Shown: positions 37,070 through 47,191, counted from the first letter of the stretch. The stretch: DNA of 64,000 bases from Flavobacterium granuli (GCF_900129705.1 NZ_FQWO01000010.1:1-64000), one strand, 5' to 3'. Numbers and translations: made by a program. The notes: generated from the letters alone by a model not told the origin.

Positions 37070-38590
37070 ATGAAATCAACAACAAATTTAAAGAATAATA
37101 TCATTATAGCAATTTGCTATTTGCACGCATTCCTTTTTACATATGCTGCAATTAGTAAAATTCTGGATTACCATGATTTTAGTATTAAACTTGGTCAATC
37201 TCCATTACTGAGCGCCTTTGCAGGGTATGTTGCTACTGGTGTGCCCGTTTTAGAGCTGATAATAGTTCTAATGCTAATTTTTCCCCGATGGAGAATCACT
37301 GGTTTATATGCGGCATTTTGTCTAATGATTGCCTTTACGGTATACATCTTTATTATTCTAAATTATAGTTCCTACGTCCCTTGCTCATGCGGTGGTATTC
37401 TCCAAGATTTGGGCTGGACTGAACATTTGGTATTTAACTTGGTTTTCATTTTCCTTGCCCTTATTGCCCTGATATTAAGTCGGACCAGTGCAGACGATTG
37501 GCTTAGCTCTATGCGACCAATGCCCTTTTCACTTACCATCTTGGGTGGTGGACTGATTATTTCACTATCCGTTATCATTCTCTTTCTTACTTCAGAAGAT
37601 ATTATTCACAAACGAAACAACTTTGTACGGCGTTTTCCATCACATGCTGAACCTGCATTCAATAAAATTGACCTCAAAATCAATTCCTATTATTTTGCCG
37701 GTATCAATGGTAAAACAATATACCTTGGCAACGTCACTGCGCCAGCCTATGTCACTTTGATTGACACTTCCTTAAAAAATAAAAGCCGTTCATGGATAGA
37801 GCCCGACCAACCCGACCTGCCATTTCATGATATAAAACTAAGCGTCATACCTCCATATTTTTTTATCACTGATGGTACGGTACCAGCTATTTTCAAAGGA
37901 AAAACTAATAATTGGAAAGCCAAAAGGCAAAGCGGACAGATACCATACTTCACAATAGCTGAGCCAATGGACTCATTAAATATTGCCTTAAGACTGACAA
38001 GTCTCACTAAAAAACAGAATACGATTGCAACATATAATCTTATGGAGAAACGGCTTTTAAAAGAGAATACAACACTTTTAAAAACGCAACTGAACAGCAT
38101 ATTCGATACAGATGGCATGCTGCATTACAATACCCTTTCTAATCAACTTCACTATATCTTTTATTACAGAAACCAATTCATCTCAACTAATAAAAACCTA
38201 CAATTGATGGCGCAGGGAAAAACCATTGATACTGTTGAAACCGCCAGCATAACATTATCTACAATGTCCTCGGGTGATAAACAAATAGCAAAGCCACCGC
38301 TTGTCGTCAACAAAGCGACGGCGATTTATAAAAACCTGCTCTTTATAAAGTCGGACCGTATAGGAAGGTTCGAGGACAAGACCATGCTCGAAGATGCTTC
38401 GATTGTAGATGTTTATGACCTTTCAGACAACACTTATGTCGGCAGTTTGTATATCTACCATATAGATGGAAATAAAATGCGGAGTTTTAAAGTGATTGAT
38501 GACAAACTGTATGCGCTTTCCGGAAAGTACCTATCTGTCAACAAAGTACCAAACAAGTTTACCAATGAATATAACACTGCAAAAAAATGA
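37070..38590 (+). CDS. MauE/DoxX-like redox membrane protein fused to a beta-propeller-like domain
   Basis: 506 residues. Residues 1-175 contain five membrane helices and the MauE-like block VPCSCGGILQDLGW with Cys105 and Cys107, comparable with the DsbB/VKOR-like redox proteins thought to form disulfides in periplasmic partners. Residues about 185-500 are an extracytoplasmic, beta-rich domain, propeller-like in its repeated strands. It follows the AraC gene and precedes the small cysteine-containing exported protein at 38672, a natural substrate candidate. MauE-plus-propeller forms are, in my memory, limited to Bacteroidota. Redox activity and pairing are inference. Confidence 0.75.
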   Translation: MKSTTNLKNNIIIAICYLHAFLFTYAAISKILDYHDFSIKLGQSPLLSAFAGYVATGVPVLELIIVLMLIFPRWRITGLYAAFCLMIAFTVYIFIILNYSSYVPCSCGGILQDLGWTEHLVFNLVFIFLALIALILSRTSADDWLSSMRPMPFSLTILGGGLIISLSVIILFLTSEDIIHKRNNFVRRFPSHAEPAFNKIDLKINSYYFAGINGKTIYLGNVTAPAYVTLIDTSLKNKSRSWIEPDQPDLPFHDIKLSVIPPYFFITDGTVPAIFKGKTNNWKAKRQSGQIPYFTIAEPMDSLNIALRLTSLTKKQNTIATYNLMEKRLLKENTTLLKTQLNSIFDTDGMLHYNTLSNQLHYIFYYRNQFISTNKNLQLMAQGKTIDTVETASITLSTMSSGDKQIAKPPLVVNKATAIYKNLLFIKSDRIGRFEDKTMLEDASIVDVYDLSDNTYVGSLYIYHIDGNKMRSFKVIDDKLYALSGKYLSVNKVPNKFTNEYNTAKK

Positions 38591-38599
38591 TTAAATATA

Positions 38600-38614
38600 A
38601 TACCCGGCCGGTAT
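38600..38614 (+). promoter_or_regulatory. GC-rich hairpin in the leader of the small exported protein gene
   Basis: ATACC-CGGCC-GGTAT can fold as a short stem, next to CAGG and CCTG that can pair across 14 bases (38615-38635). It lies between the MauE-like stop and the small gene, and is GC-rich against its surroundings. It may be a leader structure or a weak terminator. Confidence 0.4.
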
Positions 38615-38671
38615 CAGGGGATGGCTGAAAACCTGCGAATAGAGTAAGCCGCAACTATAAATTTTATTATC

Positions 38672-38932
38672 ATGAAAAAATTAATTGTACCAATGCTGGT
38701 AATTGTAGCCGCAGCTACAAGTGCTTTTAAAACACATACGGCACCAGCGAGCACGATTGTTAGTGGTTTTATCCGTAACAATGTAGAGGGAACCAACTGC
38801 TCTGAAAGCGATGAATGTGAGGAAAACAACACTGGAACACTTTGCCGTGTTGGACAGGATCCTACAGGAACACAATTGTGGATCAATAATGACAGCGGTG
38901 AATGTCTTAAACTAGGCTACAAACCAATGTAG
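38672..38932 (+). CDS. Small exported cysteine-containing protein, DUF6520-like
   Basis: 86 residues. A signal peptide (MKKLIVPMLVIVAAATSAFK) precedes a mature part with four cysteines (43, 49, 58, 78), acidic residues and a Gly- and Asn-rich end. From memory it fits the Bacteroidota DUF6520 family of small proteins that occur beside MauE-like genes. It follows the MauE-like gene by 81 bp and ends in a shared bidirectional terminator. Two disulfides are possible and would make it a client of the MauE-like protein. It could be a secreted signal, toxin, or the precursor of something taken up by the facing SusC/D pair; none of these is shown. Confidence 0.75.
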   Translation: MKKLIVPMLVIVAAATSAFKTHTAPASTIVSGFIRNNVEGTNCSESDECEENNTGTLCRVGQDPTGTQLWINNDSGECLKLGYKPM

Positions 38933-38941
38933 GATTAAAAA

Positions 38942-38969
38942 AGCAATGCAGCCCAAAGGCTGCATTGTT
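38942..38969. terminator. Bidirectional terminator between convergent operons
   Basis: AGCAATGCAGCC (38942-38953) and GGCTGCATTGTT (38958-38969) form a 12-pair stem with a CAAA loop, with A residues on one side and T residues on the other. It can end transcription from both the AraC-MauE operon and the SusC-SusD-S9 operon. Confidence 0.85.
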
Positions 38970-38971
38970 AT

Positions 38972-41590
38972 TTAATTTCTATCAATCCATGAAGGTTTAG
39001 GAAATCCCTTCAGGTAATAATCCAGCCAATCTCCCATCTTCCGTGTCAGGTCTGCCATATTAGCCTTAGTCTGCATTTCATGCCCTTCGCCAGGATAGAC
39101 AAGCATCACATGAGTTTTCCCTAGGCGGCGCAACGCCATAAAAAATTCCATACTCTGAGTAGGTGCTACCTGTGTGTCCTCTTGCCCGGTCCAAGATAGC
39201 AAAGGCGTGTTGACATTTTTTGCGTACATTACTGGCGAATTCCTAAGATAGATGTCCATATTTTCAAATGGCGACGCCATCATCCTTGCCTGTCCGGATT
39301 CAATTATAAAGAAATTCGGTATTTCCAGATTTTTTGAAACAGAAAGATGAGAGCTCAAAAAATTTGACGTAGCGGCTCCTGCTACTGCACAGGCAAACAT
39401 CTTGCTCTGTGTAATGATAAAGTTCGTCTGAAATCCTCCAAAGGAATGGCCAATTAGTCCGACTTTTTTTTCGTCGACAATTGATTTTGATAAAACTGCT
39501 TTTACGGCAGACTCCACGCAATCCAATGCCGAAAACCCCACATTTCCTACTTCATAAGTAGTATCAGGAAGAAGTACAAAATACCCTTTTGATGTAAGGT
39601 TGGTTACATTGAAGCCATCATTATTCACCAACCCTGGACTGCGGTAATAATGTACCTGATTGGACTGCTTTTCATAAACATTCACAACCATAGGATATTC
39701 AAAACGCTTATTGTATCCTGAAGGATAATACAACAATCCTTTCAGAGGTTCACCTTTACCGTTTTTGTAATGTACTACCTCCACTTTTGTTTCAGCAAAC
39801 TTTTCATGATGGCTATTGCTGTTTACAACAACATTTGGCTTACCGCCAATCATTCCTGCTACAATCCGACGCGGACTGGTCACATCTTCCTCTACCCACG
39901 CAAAAATGCCATTCTCAGATTTCATAATCCCGCTTATTCTTTTACTCCCATAGCAAATTTTTGTCAGACCCTTTTTTGCACTCAACAGATAAAATCCAGT
40001 ATAATAATTGTCGCTCGACCTTGCACTGAGAAGCAACTCGTCCTTAAAATTAAATTCCCCACTGGTAATCACTCTGCTCTCGTTTAGCCGTCTTTGCAAT
40101 TTAGACTGTGGCAAAATCCTAAACCTTATGCCCTGCTCCCTCCCATTGGTCAGACGCATTGGATTCGAGCCGTCGGGCATTACTTTCCAGATATCAAACT
40201 CATCATAAATTAGCATACTTTTATCTTCAACTTCCCAACCGGGGGTGCCGTAACCTGCCTCGTCCTTTTCTGTATCACTCTCAACGCTAAGCGGATAAGT
40301 TAGGTTTTTGCTTACCATTGTATGGCTGCCTTTGGAAATATCGTAAACATACCATTGCCCCTCACTGAAATAACTGACGTACTTCCCCGCTGGAGAAGCT
40401 AGGAGGTTATGAGGTCCCCCAATATGCTTTTTAAGCATCAATTTACTTTCGCCCATGGCAAGATCCATAATAAATACGTCTTTATCTGGTTCCGATTTAT
40501 TCTGTGGTTCATAGTCTTGTGGATTAAATTTGAGTGCAAAGCTTTCATCCCCAGCCGATGCGCCAAATGGTTTATCAACATCCGTAATCTGTAAAAAGCG
40601 GCCCGTCTCAGGTTCCCACATGGCCTGCTTCGGACTTTGCGTCCACCGCTCGGTTTCTATCATTCTTGGATAAATGTATTTCTCCTGCGCATTCCATACT
40701 TGTACATCGCTCGGTTTACGAACTACATTAAGTTCTTTATACTGCCTAATCTTAAAAAACACCCTCTTACCGTTATCCGAAAACTTCATTGGCATTGACG
40801 CATAGATATTCATGTTTTTTGGAAAAATGGCTTCAGTGTTGGAAAATGTTTTTATAGAACCATCAGTAAGATGGTAATAATAAAGCTTTGAATACTTAAA
40901 ACCAGACCCTACCCACGCTACAGATTTCGAATCCTTCGACCACGTAAGATTACTGAAAGAGGTATCTTTATCGGTCTGGGCAATCATTTTTCTAGGCATT
41001 AAAGTTGTCAGTTCTATTAGTACTACATTTTGGCCTGCATCATCCTTTATTGTAGCGGCTACAACTTTTTTATCAGGGCTAACAATAAAGTCCATAGCAT
41101 TCATTTGAGAATAAAGCAGTACGCTTTGCAAATTGTAGATCGACAGTGTACCATTTTTACTTAAGGAAATGATGAATTGTTTGGAAATTTCAAAACTCGT
41201 AATGTTATTCAATAACTTCTCACTCCCGCTTTTTAAATCTACAATATGCAAAATAGCATCTGGAGTGATGCATAGGTAACGACCATCACTTGTAAAAACA
41301 CCTTTCTGCCCCTGCACAAAATGATATGTTTTTTTGTTCTTTATGTGCCTTGTGAAAAGCGTATCGGTATCATGGTAAGAGTTGCGGTAGCTGAGCCACT
41401 GTCCGTCATCTGATATTGCCTCAGCTTGCAGATAACTCCATAGCTTATAATCCACTTCGGTTACTATTTTCTTTTGTACTACCTGCCCCAAAACGGAGCA
41501 GGAGACTAATACAAAAAAAAGTAACAAAAAATCGGGCAGCCATCTACTGTCTAATAGACTTTTGTTAGTATTGTAATATGATGTACACAT
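38972..41590 (-). CDS. S9-family serine peptidase (prolyl oligopeptidase/dipeptidyl aminopeptidase type)
   Basis: 872 residues. The N terminus has a hydrophobic export segment (DFLLLFFVLVSCSVLG, about 21-36) but begins with 20 unusual residues; the ATG at 41590 is supported by a one-base overlap with the SusD-like stop. Residues about 40-590 are a beta-propeller with WD-like strands; residues about 600-865 an alpha/beta hydrolase with GLIGHSFGGFQ (nucleophile Ser near 714), an Asp in GQEDTQVAPTQS and His in YPGEGHEM. S9 peptidases cut short peptides, often after proline. Encoded in the SusC/SusD operon, it probably works on a peptide taken up or bound by them. Confidence 0.88.
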   Translation of the reverse strand: MCTSYYNTNKSLLDSRWLPDFLLLFFVLVSCSVLGQVVQKKIVTEVDYKLWSYLQAEAISDDGQWLSYRNSYHDTDTLFTRHIKNKKTYHFVQGQKGVFTSDGRYLCITPDAILHIVDLKSGSEKLLNNITSFEISKQFIISLSKNGTLSIYNLQSVLLYSQMNAMDFIVSPDKKVVAATIKDDAGQNVVLIELTTLMPRKMIAQTDKDTSFSNLTWSKDSKSVAWVGSGFKYSKLYYYHLTDGSIKTFSNTEAIFPKNMNIYASMPMKFSDNGKRVFFKIRQYKELNVVRKPSDVQVWNAQEKYIYPRMIETERWTQSPKQAMWEPETGRFLQITDVDKPFGASAGDESFALKFNPQDYEPQNKSEPDKDVFIMDLAMGESKLMLKKHIGGPHNLLASPAGKYVSYFSEGQWYVYDISKGSHTMVSKNLTYPLSVESDTEKDEAGYGTPGWEVEDKSMLIYDEFDIWKVMPDGSNPMRLTNGREQGIRFRILPQSKLQRRLNESRVITSGEFNFKDELLLSARSSDNYYTGFYLLSAKKGLTKICYGSKRISGIMKSENGIFAWVEEDVTSPRRIVAGMIGGKPNVVVNSNSHHEKFAETKVEVVHYKNGKGEPLKGLLYYPSGYNKRFEYPMVVNVYEKQSNQVHYYRSPGLVNNDGFNVTNLTSKGYFVLLPDTTYEVGNVGFSALDCVESAVKAVLSKSIVDEKKVGLIGHSFGGFQTNFIITQSKMFACAVAGAATSNFLSSHLSVSKNLEIPNFFIIESGQARMMASPFENMDIYLRNSPVMYAKNVNTPLLSWTGQEDTQVAPTQSMEFFMALRRLGKTHVMLVYPGEGHEMQTKANMADLTRKMGDWLDYYLKGFPKPSWIDRN

Positions 41591-43017
41591 TAATATCCTT
41601 GGTTTTGGGGTGCAACATTCGGGTTTAGGTTAAGTTCAGACTGTGGTAATGGCAATAACCAGTCAGTACTTTGCCAGTCAGCTTTAGTGTCTTGAAGTGC
41701 ATAATCAAGGGCTCCATAACGTTTTAGATCTAAAAATCGGTGTCCAAATTCCGTAAAGAATTCTACCCGTCTTTCACGCAATATCGCCTGTAGTATATCA
41801 TCCTTTATAGTAGCAGTCGTACTTACAAGACCTGCAGTATGCCTTATGACATTCAGGTCTTCCTTAGCACCAATAAGCTCTCCCTGCTGTGCCCGAGCTT
41901 CAGCACGTATCAGATACATTTCAGCAAGGCGAAGCACAATAGAAAATTCTGTCTGTGGCGTAGCACTGCCTGTTTTTTTGTATTTGTAGGCATGATAGTA
42001 AGTATTACCCCCTCCCATTCTTGACCGCGTCCATTTTGCTTTACGCTGGTCACCGCTTTCAAAAGCGTTCATTAGAGAACTGGTGAGCGCAACGGCCGTC
42101 GGGGGCGCCGTGTTGAAAATAAAAGTCGTCCCTTCATCAGTATTCCTTGTCGGTGTCTTTGCGGCATACTGCCAGATGGTGGTCGTGCTTTCCTTCAAAA
42201 ACACATTATTTAGTTCCGCAAGCCATACGTATGTTTTCGTATTATTTAGCACATCAGAGGCGCTGTTGGCTGCCTCCGCCCACTTCCCTGCATAAAGATA
42301 AACCCTTGCAAGCATCGCCTTAGCAGCATACGAATTAGGTCGCACTCTGTTAGAACTCCTATATTCTTCAGCCAACAGCAAACTAGCTGCTTCTAAATCC
42401 TCAATTATTTTCGCATATACTTCATTTATAGGTAACCTTCTGACGGTGCTGTTAACCTTATAATCTGTGCCGGTAACGTAAGGCACATCACCCCAAAGCT
42501 GCAAAAGGTAAAAATGTATAAAAGCCCTCGCAAATATGGCTTCACCAGTAAGTTGGTCTTTATCTGCCTGAAGCAATTTTGTTGAGCTTGCCACGCCCTC
42601 AATAACGGCATTAGCGGAATATATCTGGCTATAGCAGTTATTCCACCATGCTGCTATAGTTCCATTGGTTGGGATTAATGTATTGGTGAAAAAGTTGGCG
42701 GGGCTCTGTGCGCTATTTCCATACCACGTGAGTTCATCGGCATATAATCCCATTTCCCTGCTCATGCTATTGGTCTTTCCTGTTAGCATACCATTTTCTC
42801 GCATCTTTGCAAAAACATTTACCATAGCAGCATGAGCGGTGTTCTTTTCTTCAAAAACAGCAGCGGTGTTTAGTTCCGAAACTGGCATATCACTTTCTGT
42901 AAAATTATCGCAGCTCTTGAGCCAAAAAGTGATAAACAATAGTGCAATGATTACAAGAATTCTGTAAACCCTTGTATTATAGGTACGATACGGATTAAAA
43001 AAGTTGTTGATATTCAT
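41590..43017 (-). CDS. SusD/RagB-family outer-membrane substrate-binding lipoprotein
   Basis: 475 residues. A long N-terminal region ends in a lipobox-like FWLKSC with Cys36. The mature part shows the SusD pattern: helices with TPR-like repeats (YAAKAMLARVYLYAGKWAEAANSASDVL), the late ALRERRVEFFTEFGHRFLDLKRYG block and a final PLPQSELNLNPNVAPQNQGY, typical of SusD C termini. It forms the lid over the SusC pore. It starts 18 bp after the SusC-like gene and overlaps the S9 peptidase start by one base, so the three are one operon. Confidence 0.93.
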   Translation of the reverse strand: MNINNFFNPYRTYNTRVYRILVIIALLFITFWLKSCDNFTESDMPVSELNTAAVFEEKNTAHAAMVNVFAKMRENGMLTGKTNSMSREMGLYADELTWYGNSAQSPANFFTNTLIPTNGTIAAWWNNCYSQIYSANAVIEGVASSTKLLQADKDQLTGEAIFARAFIHFYLLQLWGDVPYVTGTDYKVNSTVRRLPINEVYAKIIEDLEAASLLLAEEYRSSNRVRPNSYAAKAMLARVYLYAGKWAEAANSASDVLNNTKTYVWLAELNNVFLKESTTTIWQYAAKTPTRNTDEGTTFIFNTAPPTAVALTSSLMNAFESGDQRKAKWTRSRMGGGNTYYHAYKYKKTGSATPQTEFSIVLRLAEMYLIRAEARAQQGELIGAKEDLNVIRHTAGLVSTTATIKDDILQAILRERRVEFFTEFGHRFLDLKRYGALDYALQDTKADWQSTDWLLPLPQSELNLNPNVAPQNQGY

Positions 43018-43035
43018 ATCTGTGTGCTTTATAGT

Positions 43036-46000
43036 TTAAAAATTAAATTGTAATCCTGCAGTGATAATCCTAAGTGGTGGCAGAAATCCAACACCTACAA
43101 ATTCAGGATCGGAGCCTTTAAACGGAGTAATTGTTAGCAAGTTTTGCCCTTCAAGTGTAGCCGTACAGTTTACATTTTTGAGCCACCTTTCCGGAAATTT
43201 ATAATTGATGGAAACATTTTTAAGCTTTATAAAAGAAGTGTCGGTTATCCCAGCATCACTTGCAGTATATTGATAGCGCGCATTTACAGCCGCACCATTC
43301 GCTCCAGAAGTATACACTTGTGAAGGTTCTATATCACCTGGCGTTTGCCAATGTTCAATAACCTCGGTACTTAGATTGGTCATCATTCCAGGAACCCCTA
43401 GTGTCTTTGGAATATCATAATTCTCTTGCTTCACGAACTGGAACAAAAAATCCAGTTGCCAATTCTTATAACGCAGTTGATTCTGCACTCCTCCAAAAAA
43501 AAGAGGATTCAAGTTTTTGACGGTTTGTTTGTCATCCGCTGCCGTTAACACCCCATCCCCATTTACGTCCTCGAAAGTATAGATACCTGTTTCTGGGTCA
43601 ATACCTGTATAGTGGTAAGTCTTTACAATGTTCAGCGGTTGTCCAATTACATAAGAATTTCGGTAAGTAGAACTTTCCAGGTTGGGAAACGAAAGCAGCT
43701 TGTTCTTTGAAGTCGAAAAATTAATCATGCTACTCCAGTTAAAGTCATTCCCTTTTATATTGACTGTGTTTAGGGTCAGTTCAACACCGCGGTTCTGTAC
43801 TACAGCATTCAGATTTGATTGTATTTCAGTAAAACCAGCAGTTCCGGGAAGCGGCACACCAACCAATTGATCCGAGGAGCGGTTCCGATACCATGCCGCA
43901 GTAAAGAAAATTCGGTCTTTCAAAAATCCTGTTTCTAGTGCCACTTCCATCTTTTTGTTAGTTTCCCATCCAAAGCTGGCATTATATAAGCGCGAAGGCT
44001 GCAGTGCTATCAGCCCGTCGTAAGTTGTGCTACTAGGTGTATACGTATTCAGGAACTTGTAGTTCCCAATTTGGTCATTTCCTGTTGTCCCATAACTGGC
44101 ACGAAGCTTTCCAAAACTCAGTACGTTATTGCCATGCAATAATTTCTCGCGGGAGAAAAGCCAGGCTGCGCCAAGGGCACCAAACCATGCAAAACGATTA
44201 CTTGGCCCAAACCGGCTTGACCCATCCCTTCGACCAGTCAAGTTAAGAATATAACGCTCCTTCCAGTTAAAATTCGCCCGGCCAAAGACAGACTGATATT
44301 TATATATTGATTCATCAAAACCCAAAATAGAAAGGCTGGTCGCAGCAGCAGGATTATTGATCATGTCATTGCTTGAAAATCCGTAACCATTCATAAATAG
44401 CGATTCATTATTCTGACTTTGGAATGTACTTCCAATCAAAACGTCTGTTTTTAATGAACCTAATACAGGAGCCCAATTAATCTGCGGTTCAACAATCCAA
44501 GACTTACGCGCAGTGTCCGTGTAATAAATACTGGAAACTTCACTGCCCACCCCTTCCGCTGGACTGTACATTGTAGAAGGAAACGTACTACTCTCGTGAT
44601 GATTGAGATCGGTATAGCCAAAACTGCTTTTTATCTTTAGATTTTCCAATATGTCATAGCTAAGCATTGTATTGGCAACAAGGTCATAGGTTTTAGATTT
44701 CGATAACCCTTTTAAGTAACGCAGCGGATTTTCAAAAGTGTTGTTTTCCCAATTAAGATTGCCGTCAGCATCATACAGTGTGGGAGCATTTGGGGCAAGT
44801 CGCCAAGCATCTATGGTTAGATCGGTAGAGGGCTGGTTGTTATCCTGTATGCCATAACCTCCGGTAAAAGCAATCTTAAACCGTTGGTCAGTCGATGCGT
44901 GATTAATGCTTGTCCTCACATTAACCCGGTTGTAACCAAAATCACCAGGTAGCACAGTTGTTTCTTTACCATAAGTTCCGGAGACCATAAACTGGGTTTG
45001 CTCAGAACCTCCGGAAATAGATCCGTTAATGTTGGTGATTTTTGAAGTCCCTCCCAATAATTCTTTCTGCCAATTAGTGGATCTACTTTGGTCCCAAGTT
45101 CCATTAATGTCATAGGCACTTACCGGATATGTCGTTATTCCGTCGTTTGCAAATGCTTCGGCACGCATAGCAAGATATTGTTCCGTGTTCATCATTTTCA
45201 TAAAATGCGGAACGCTTCCGGCTCCTTGTGCTACCGATGCGCTAAAACGGGTCTTACCTTTCTTTCCTTTTTTGGTTGTGATTAATACCACTCCGTTCGC
45301 CCCACGCGATCCATAAATGGCCGTTGCATCCGCATCCTTAAGAACTTCCAAACTTTCAATATCAGTTGGATTAATATTGTTTAACGGATTAGTATTCATC
45401 GACATGACTGACATCGACATTCCGCTCCCGATTTCCTCACTTGAATACGGTACACCGTCAATAATGTATAATGGCGAGTTGCCTCCTCGTCTCACGCTGT
45501 TCTGTCCGCGAATTTGGATGTTAAACCCACCTCCAGCAGTTCCAGTCTGTTGCGTAATATTAACCCCTGCCATCCTACCCTGCATGGTAGCAAGAACATT
45601 CGTTACCGGTTGCGTCTCAATATCCTTTGATGTTATTCTCGCTATACTTCCAGTACGTTCGCTTTCTTTAACGCTATAGTAACCTGCATTAACACGCACT
45701 TCTTGCAGTTGAGTAGCATCCTCTTGCATCTTGATGTCTAAAACGGAGCGAGCATTAATTGGTATTGTAACGGTTTTAAATCCGATGAACGTAAAAACAA
45801 GAATGTCGTTGGGCGATGCTTTCAGAGTATATTTCCCATCTACGTCAGAGATAGTAACGGTTGTAGCTTTTCCTTTTATAGAAATTGTTACACCGGGTAA
45901 GGGGTTGATGCCATCAGTAATGGTACCGCTTATTTGGTTTTGTTGTTGTAGCGACTGATTTTGCCTCAGTCTGTTGTTTGCTAGAGCAGGGGTGAAACAG

Positions 46001-46068
46001 AGGTAAAAGCTGAAAATAAGCGGATACCAAAGTGCTCCCAATCCCTTGTTTAATGAATTTTTTTTCAT
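43036..46068 (-). CDS. SusC/RagA-family TonB-dependent outer-membrane transporter
   Basis: 1010 residues. A signal peptide (MKKNSLNKGLGALWYPLIFS onward) is followed by a carboxypeptidase D-like regulatory domain (about 45-115), the plug with GRMAGVNITQQTG, IRGQNSVRRGGNSPLYIIDG and LEVLKDADATAIYGSRGANG (the SusC signature), and a beta-barrel ending in ITAGLQFNF with terminal Phe. It imports large ligands using TonB energy with its SusD partner. No glycoside hydrolase is nearby; a peptidase is, so a peptide ligand is more likely than a glycan. The operon is less AT-rich than the flanking regions. Confidence 0.95.
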   Translation of the reverse strand: MKKNSLNKGLGALWYPLIFSFYLCFTPALANNRLRQNQSLQQQNQISGTITDGINPLPGVTISIKGKATTVTISDVDGKYTLKASPNDILVFTFIGFKTVTIPINARSVLDIKMQEDATQLQEVRVNAGYYSVKESERTGSIARITSKDIETQPVTNVLATMQGRMAGVNITQQTGTAGGGFNIQIRGQNSVRRGGNSPLYIIDGVPYSSEEIGSGMSMSVMSMNTNPLNNINPTDIESLEVLKDADATAIYGSRGANGVVLITTKKGKKGKTRFSASVAQGAGSVPHFMKMMNTEQYLAMRAEAFANDGITTYPVSAYDINGTWDQSRSTNWQKELLGGTSKITNINGSISGGSEQTQFMVSGTYGKETTVLPGDFGYNRVNVRTSINHASTDQRFKIAFTGGYGIQDNNQPSTDLTIDAWRLAPNAPTLYDADGNLNWENNTFENPLRYLKGLSKSKTYDLVANTMLSYDILENLKIKSSFGYTDLNHHESSTFPSTMYSPAEGVGSEVSSIYYTDTARKSWIVEPQINWAPVLGSLKTDVLIGSTFQSQNNESLFMNGYGFSSNDMINNPAAATSLSILGFDESIYKYQSVFGRANFNWKERYILNLTGRRDGSSRFGPSNRFAWFGALGAAWLFSREKLLHGNNVLSFGKLRASYGTTGNDQIGNYKFLNTYTPSSTTYDGLIALQPSRLYNASFGWETNKKMEVALETGFLKDRIFFTAAWYRNRSSDQLVGVPLPGTAGFTEIQSNLNAVVQNRGVELTLNTVNIKGNDFNWSSMINFSTSKNKLLSFPNLESSTYRNSYVIGQPLNIVKTYHYTGIDPETGIYTFEDVNGDGVLTAADDKQTVKNLNPLFFGGVQNQLRYKNWQLDFLFQFVKQENYDIPKTLGVPGMMTNLSTEVIEHWQTPGDIEPSQVYTSGANGAAVNARYQYTASDAGITDTSFIKLKNVSINYKFPERWLKNVNCTATLEGQNLLTITPFKGSDPEFVGVGFLPPLRIITAGLQFNF

Positions 46069-47191
46069 AATATTGGTTAGTTAAATGAAACATTAGTTTT
46101 GTTAGCGTTGGTCCTCTATGCAGTTGTCGAGACGGTTGGAGGATCTTTTTTTTATTGAGACGAGTTGCGAAGCGCGTAGCTAAGCAATCTCAATATTATA
46201 ATTTTATCATAGGCAATGGATTTTGGTTTTTTAGAATTTAGATACAATTAATAACCTGCACCTTTTACTAACAAATTCAAATTAAATTAACTAGGCGATT
46301 ATTCAATGGACCTATCGGTGCAGGTATTTCTTAGTTATTGGTCATGGGTTAGTGGTTTAAAGTTGGCATAGGTATTCCCGACCGGTTCAGAAAAGTGTAT
46401 TTTCCTGACTGGGAATGCTGCTTTAAGGATTTAGGGTTAAGAAGCTGCTTTTACTGGCCTTACTGAAACATATTGCGAACTTAAGAGTATCATTTGGAAA
46501 ATAGAAATAAAGACAATACTTTTAAAGTGCGAGTTTAAAGAGGAAAGGCTTCAATCTAGATGCCAAAGGCATTTTAGGTTTTATTGGCTATAAAGGGATT
46601 ATTTTATATAGTTCCTTTTTTTATGTTTCAAGACAGGGGTAAACGTATCTGGATTACAATCCTGATGGGAAAGCGTCTTTTATAAGAGTGCTTTTTAGCT
46701 TTTTCCTGGCTTGATGCCATGGTTGTTTCGAGTTTTGGTAAGGTAAAGCAGCTTGCTTGTTGCAGGTTGTTAAGGTGGTTTGATCGTGCTGATACATAAA
46801 AAAATCGTTCTCATAATTTAAAGGTTTATGGTTATGGAACGATGTAATTCGTAGTATGAAGGTTCTTTGCAGAAAAAAGCAAGGAGCGGCCTCACACTTT
46901 AGAGTCAAGGGCGACCAAACCCATCTTTATAATCTTTCGACTAAAAAGTTACTATCTAAAGCTTACGTGAGAACCGCTCGCATGCCGTTTGCAAAAGTAG
47001 GAAACTTTATGACATGGAGCGACTTCACGATACTCTCGATAGTAAAATTGGTCGTTTTGACTCGAGAAAACATCGTTTTAATTATGCCAAAAAGGCTAAT
47101 TATCAATTCGCTAATACAAATATAAGAAAATATTTCAATAATGCAAATTAGTTTCAAAATAAACACCAAATAACATTAAAAAGTAATTAAA
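46069..47191. other. Large intergenic region with a palindromic repeat
   Basis: About 1.1 kb without a convincing gene; short open frames here lack family character. A palindrome at 46155-46193 starts TTGAGACGAGTTGC and ends GCAATCTCAA, with an inner stem AGC-GCGTA-GCT. It resembles the dispersed repeats ending AAGCAATCTC found in many environmental bacteria. The region separates the less AT-rich SusC/D locus from the very AT-rich defence block. Confidence 0.55.

Noticed and set aside
36065..46068. Classical polysaccharide utilisation locus
   Set aside because: SusC and SusD are present but no glycoside hydrolase, lyase or sulfatase; the enzyme in the operon is a peptidase.
46654..46908. 84-residue minus-strand protein
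   Set aside because: No signal, motif or promoter; composition looks random and it lies in a region without other coding signs.
46856..47125. 89-residue plus-strand protein
   Set aside because: It overlaps the previous frame on the other strand, has no recognisable domain, and is not linked to the XRE gene.
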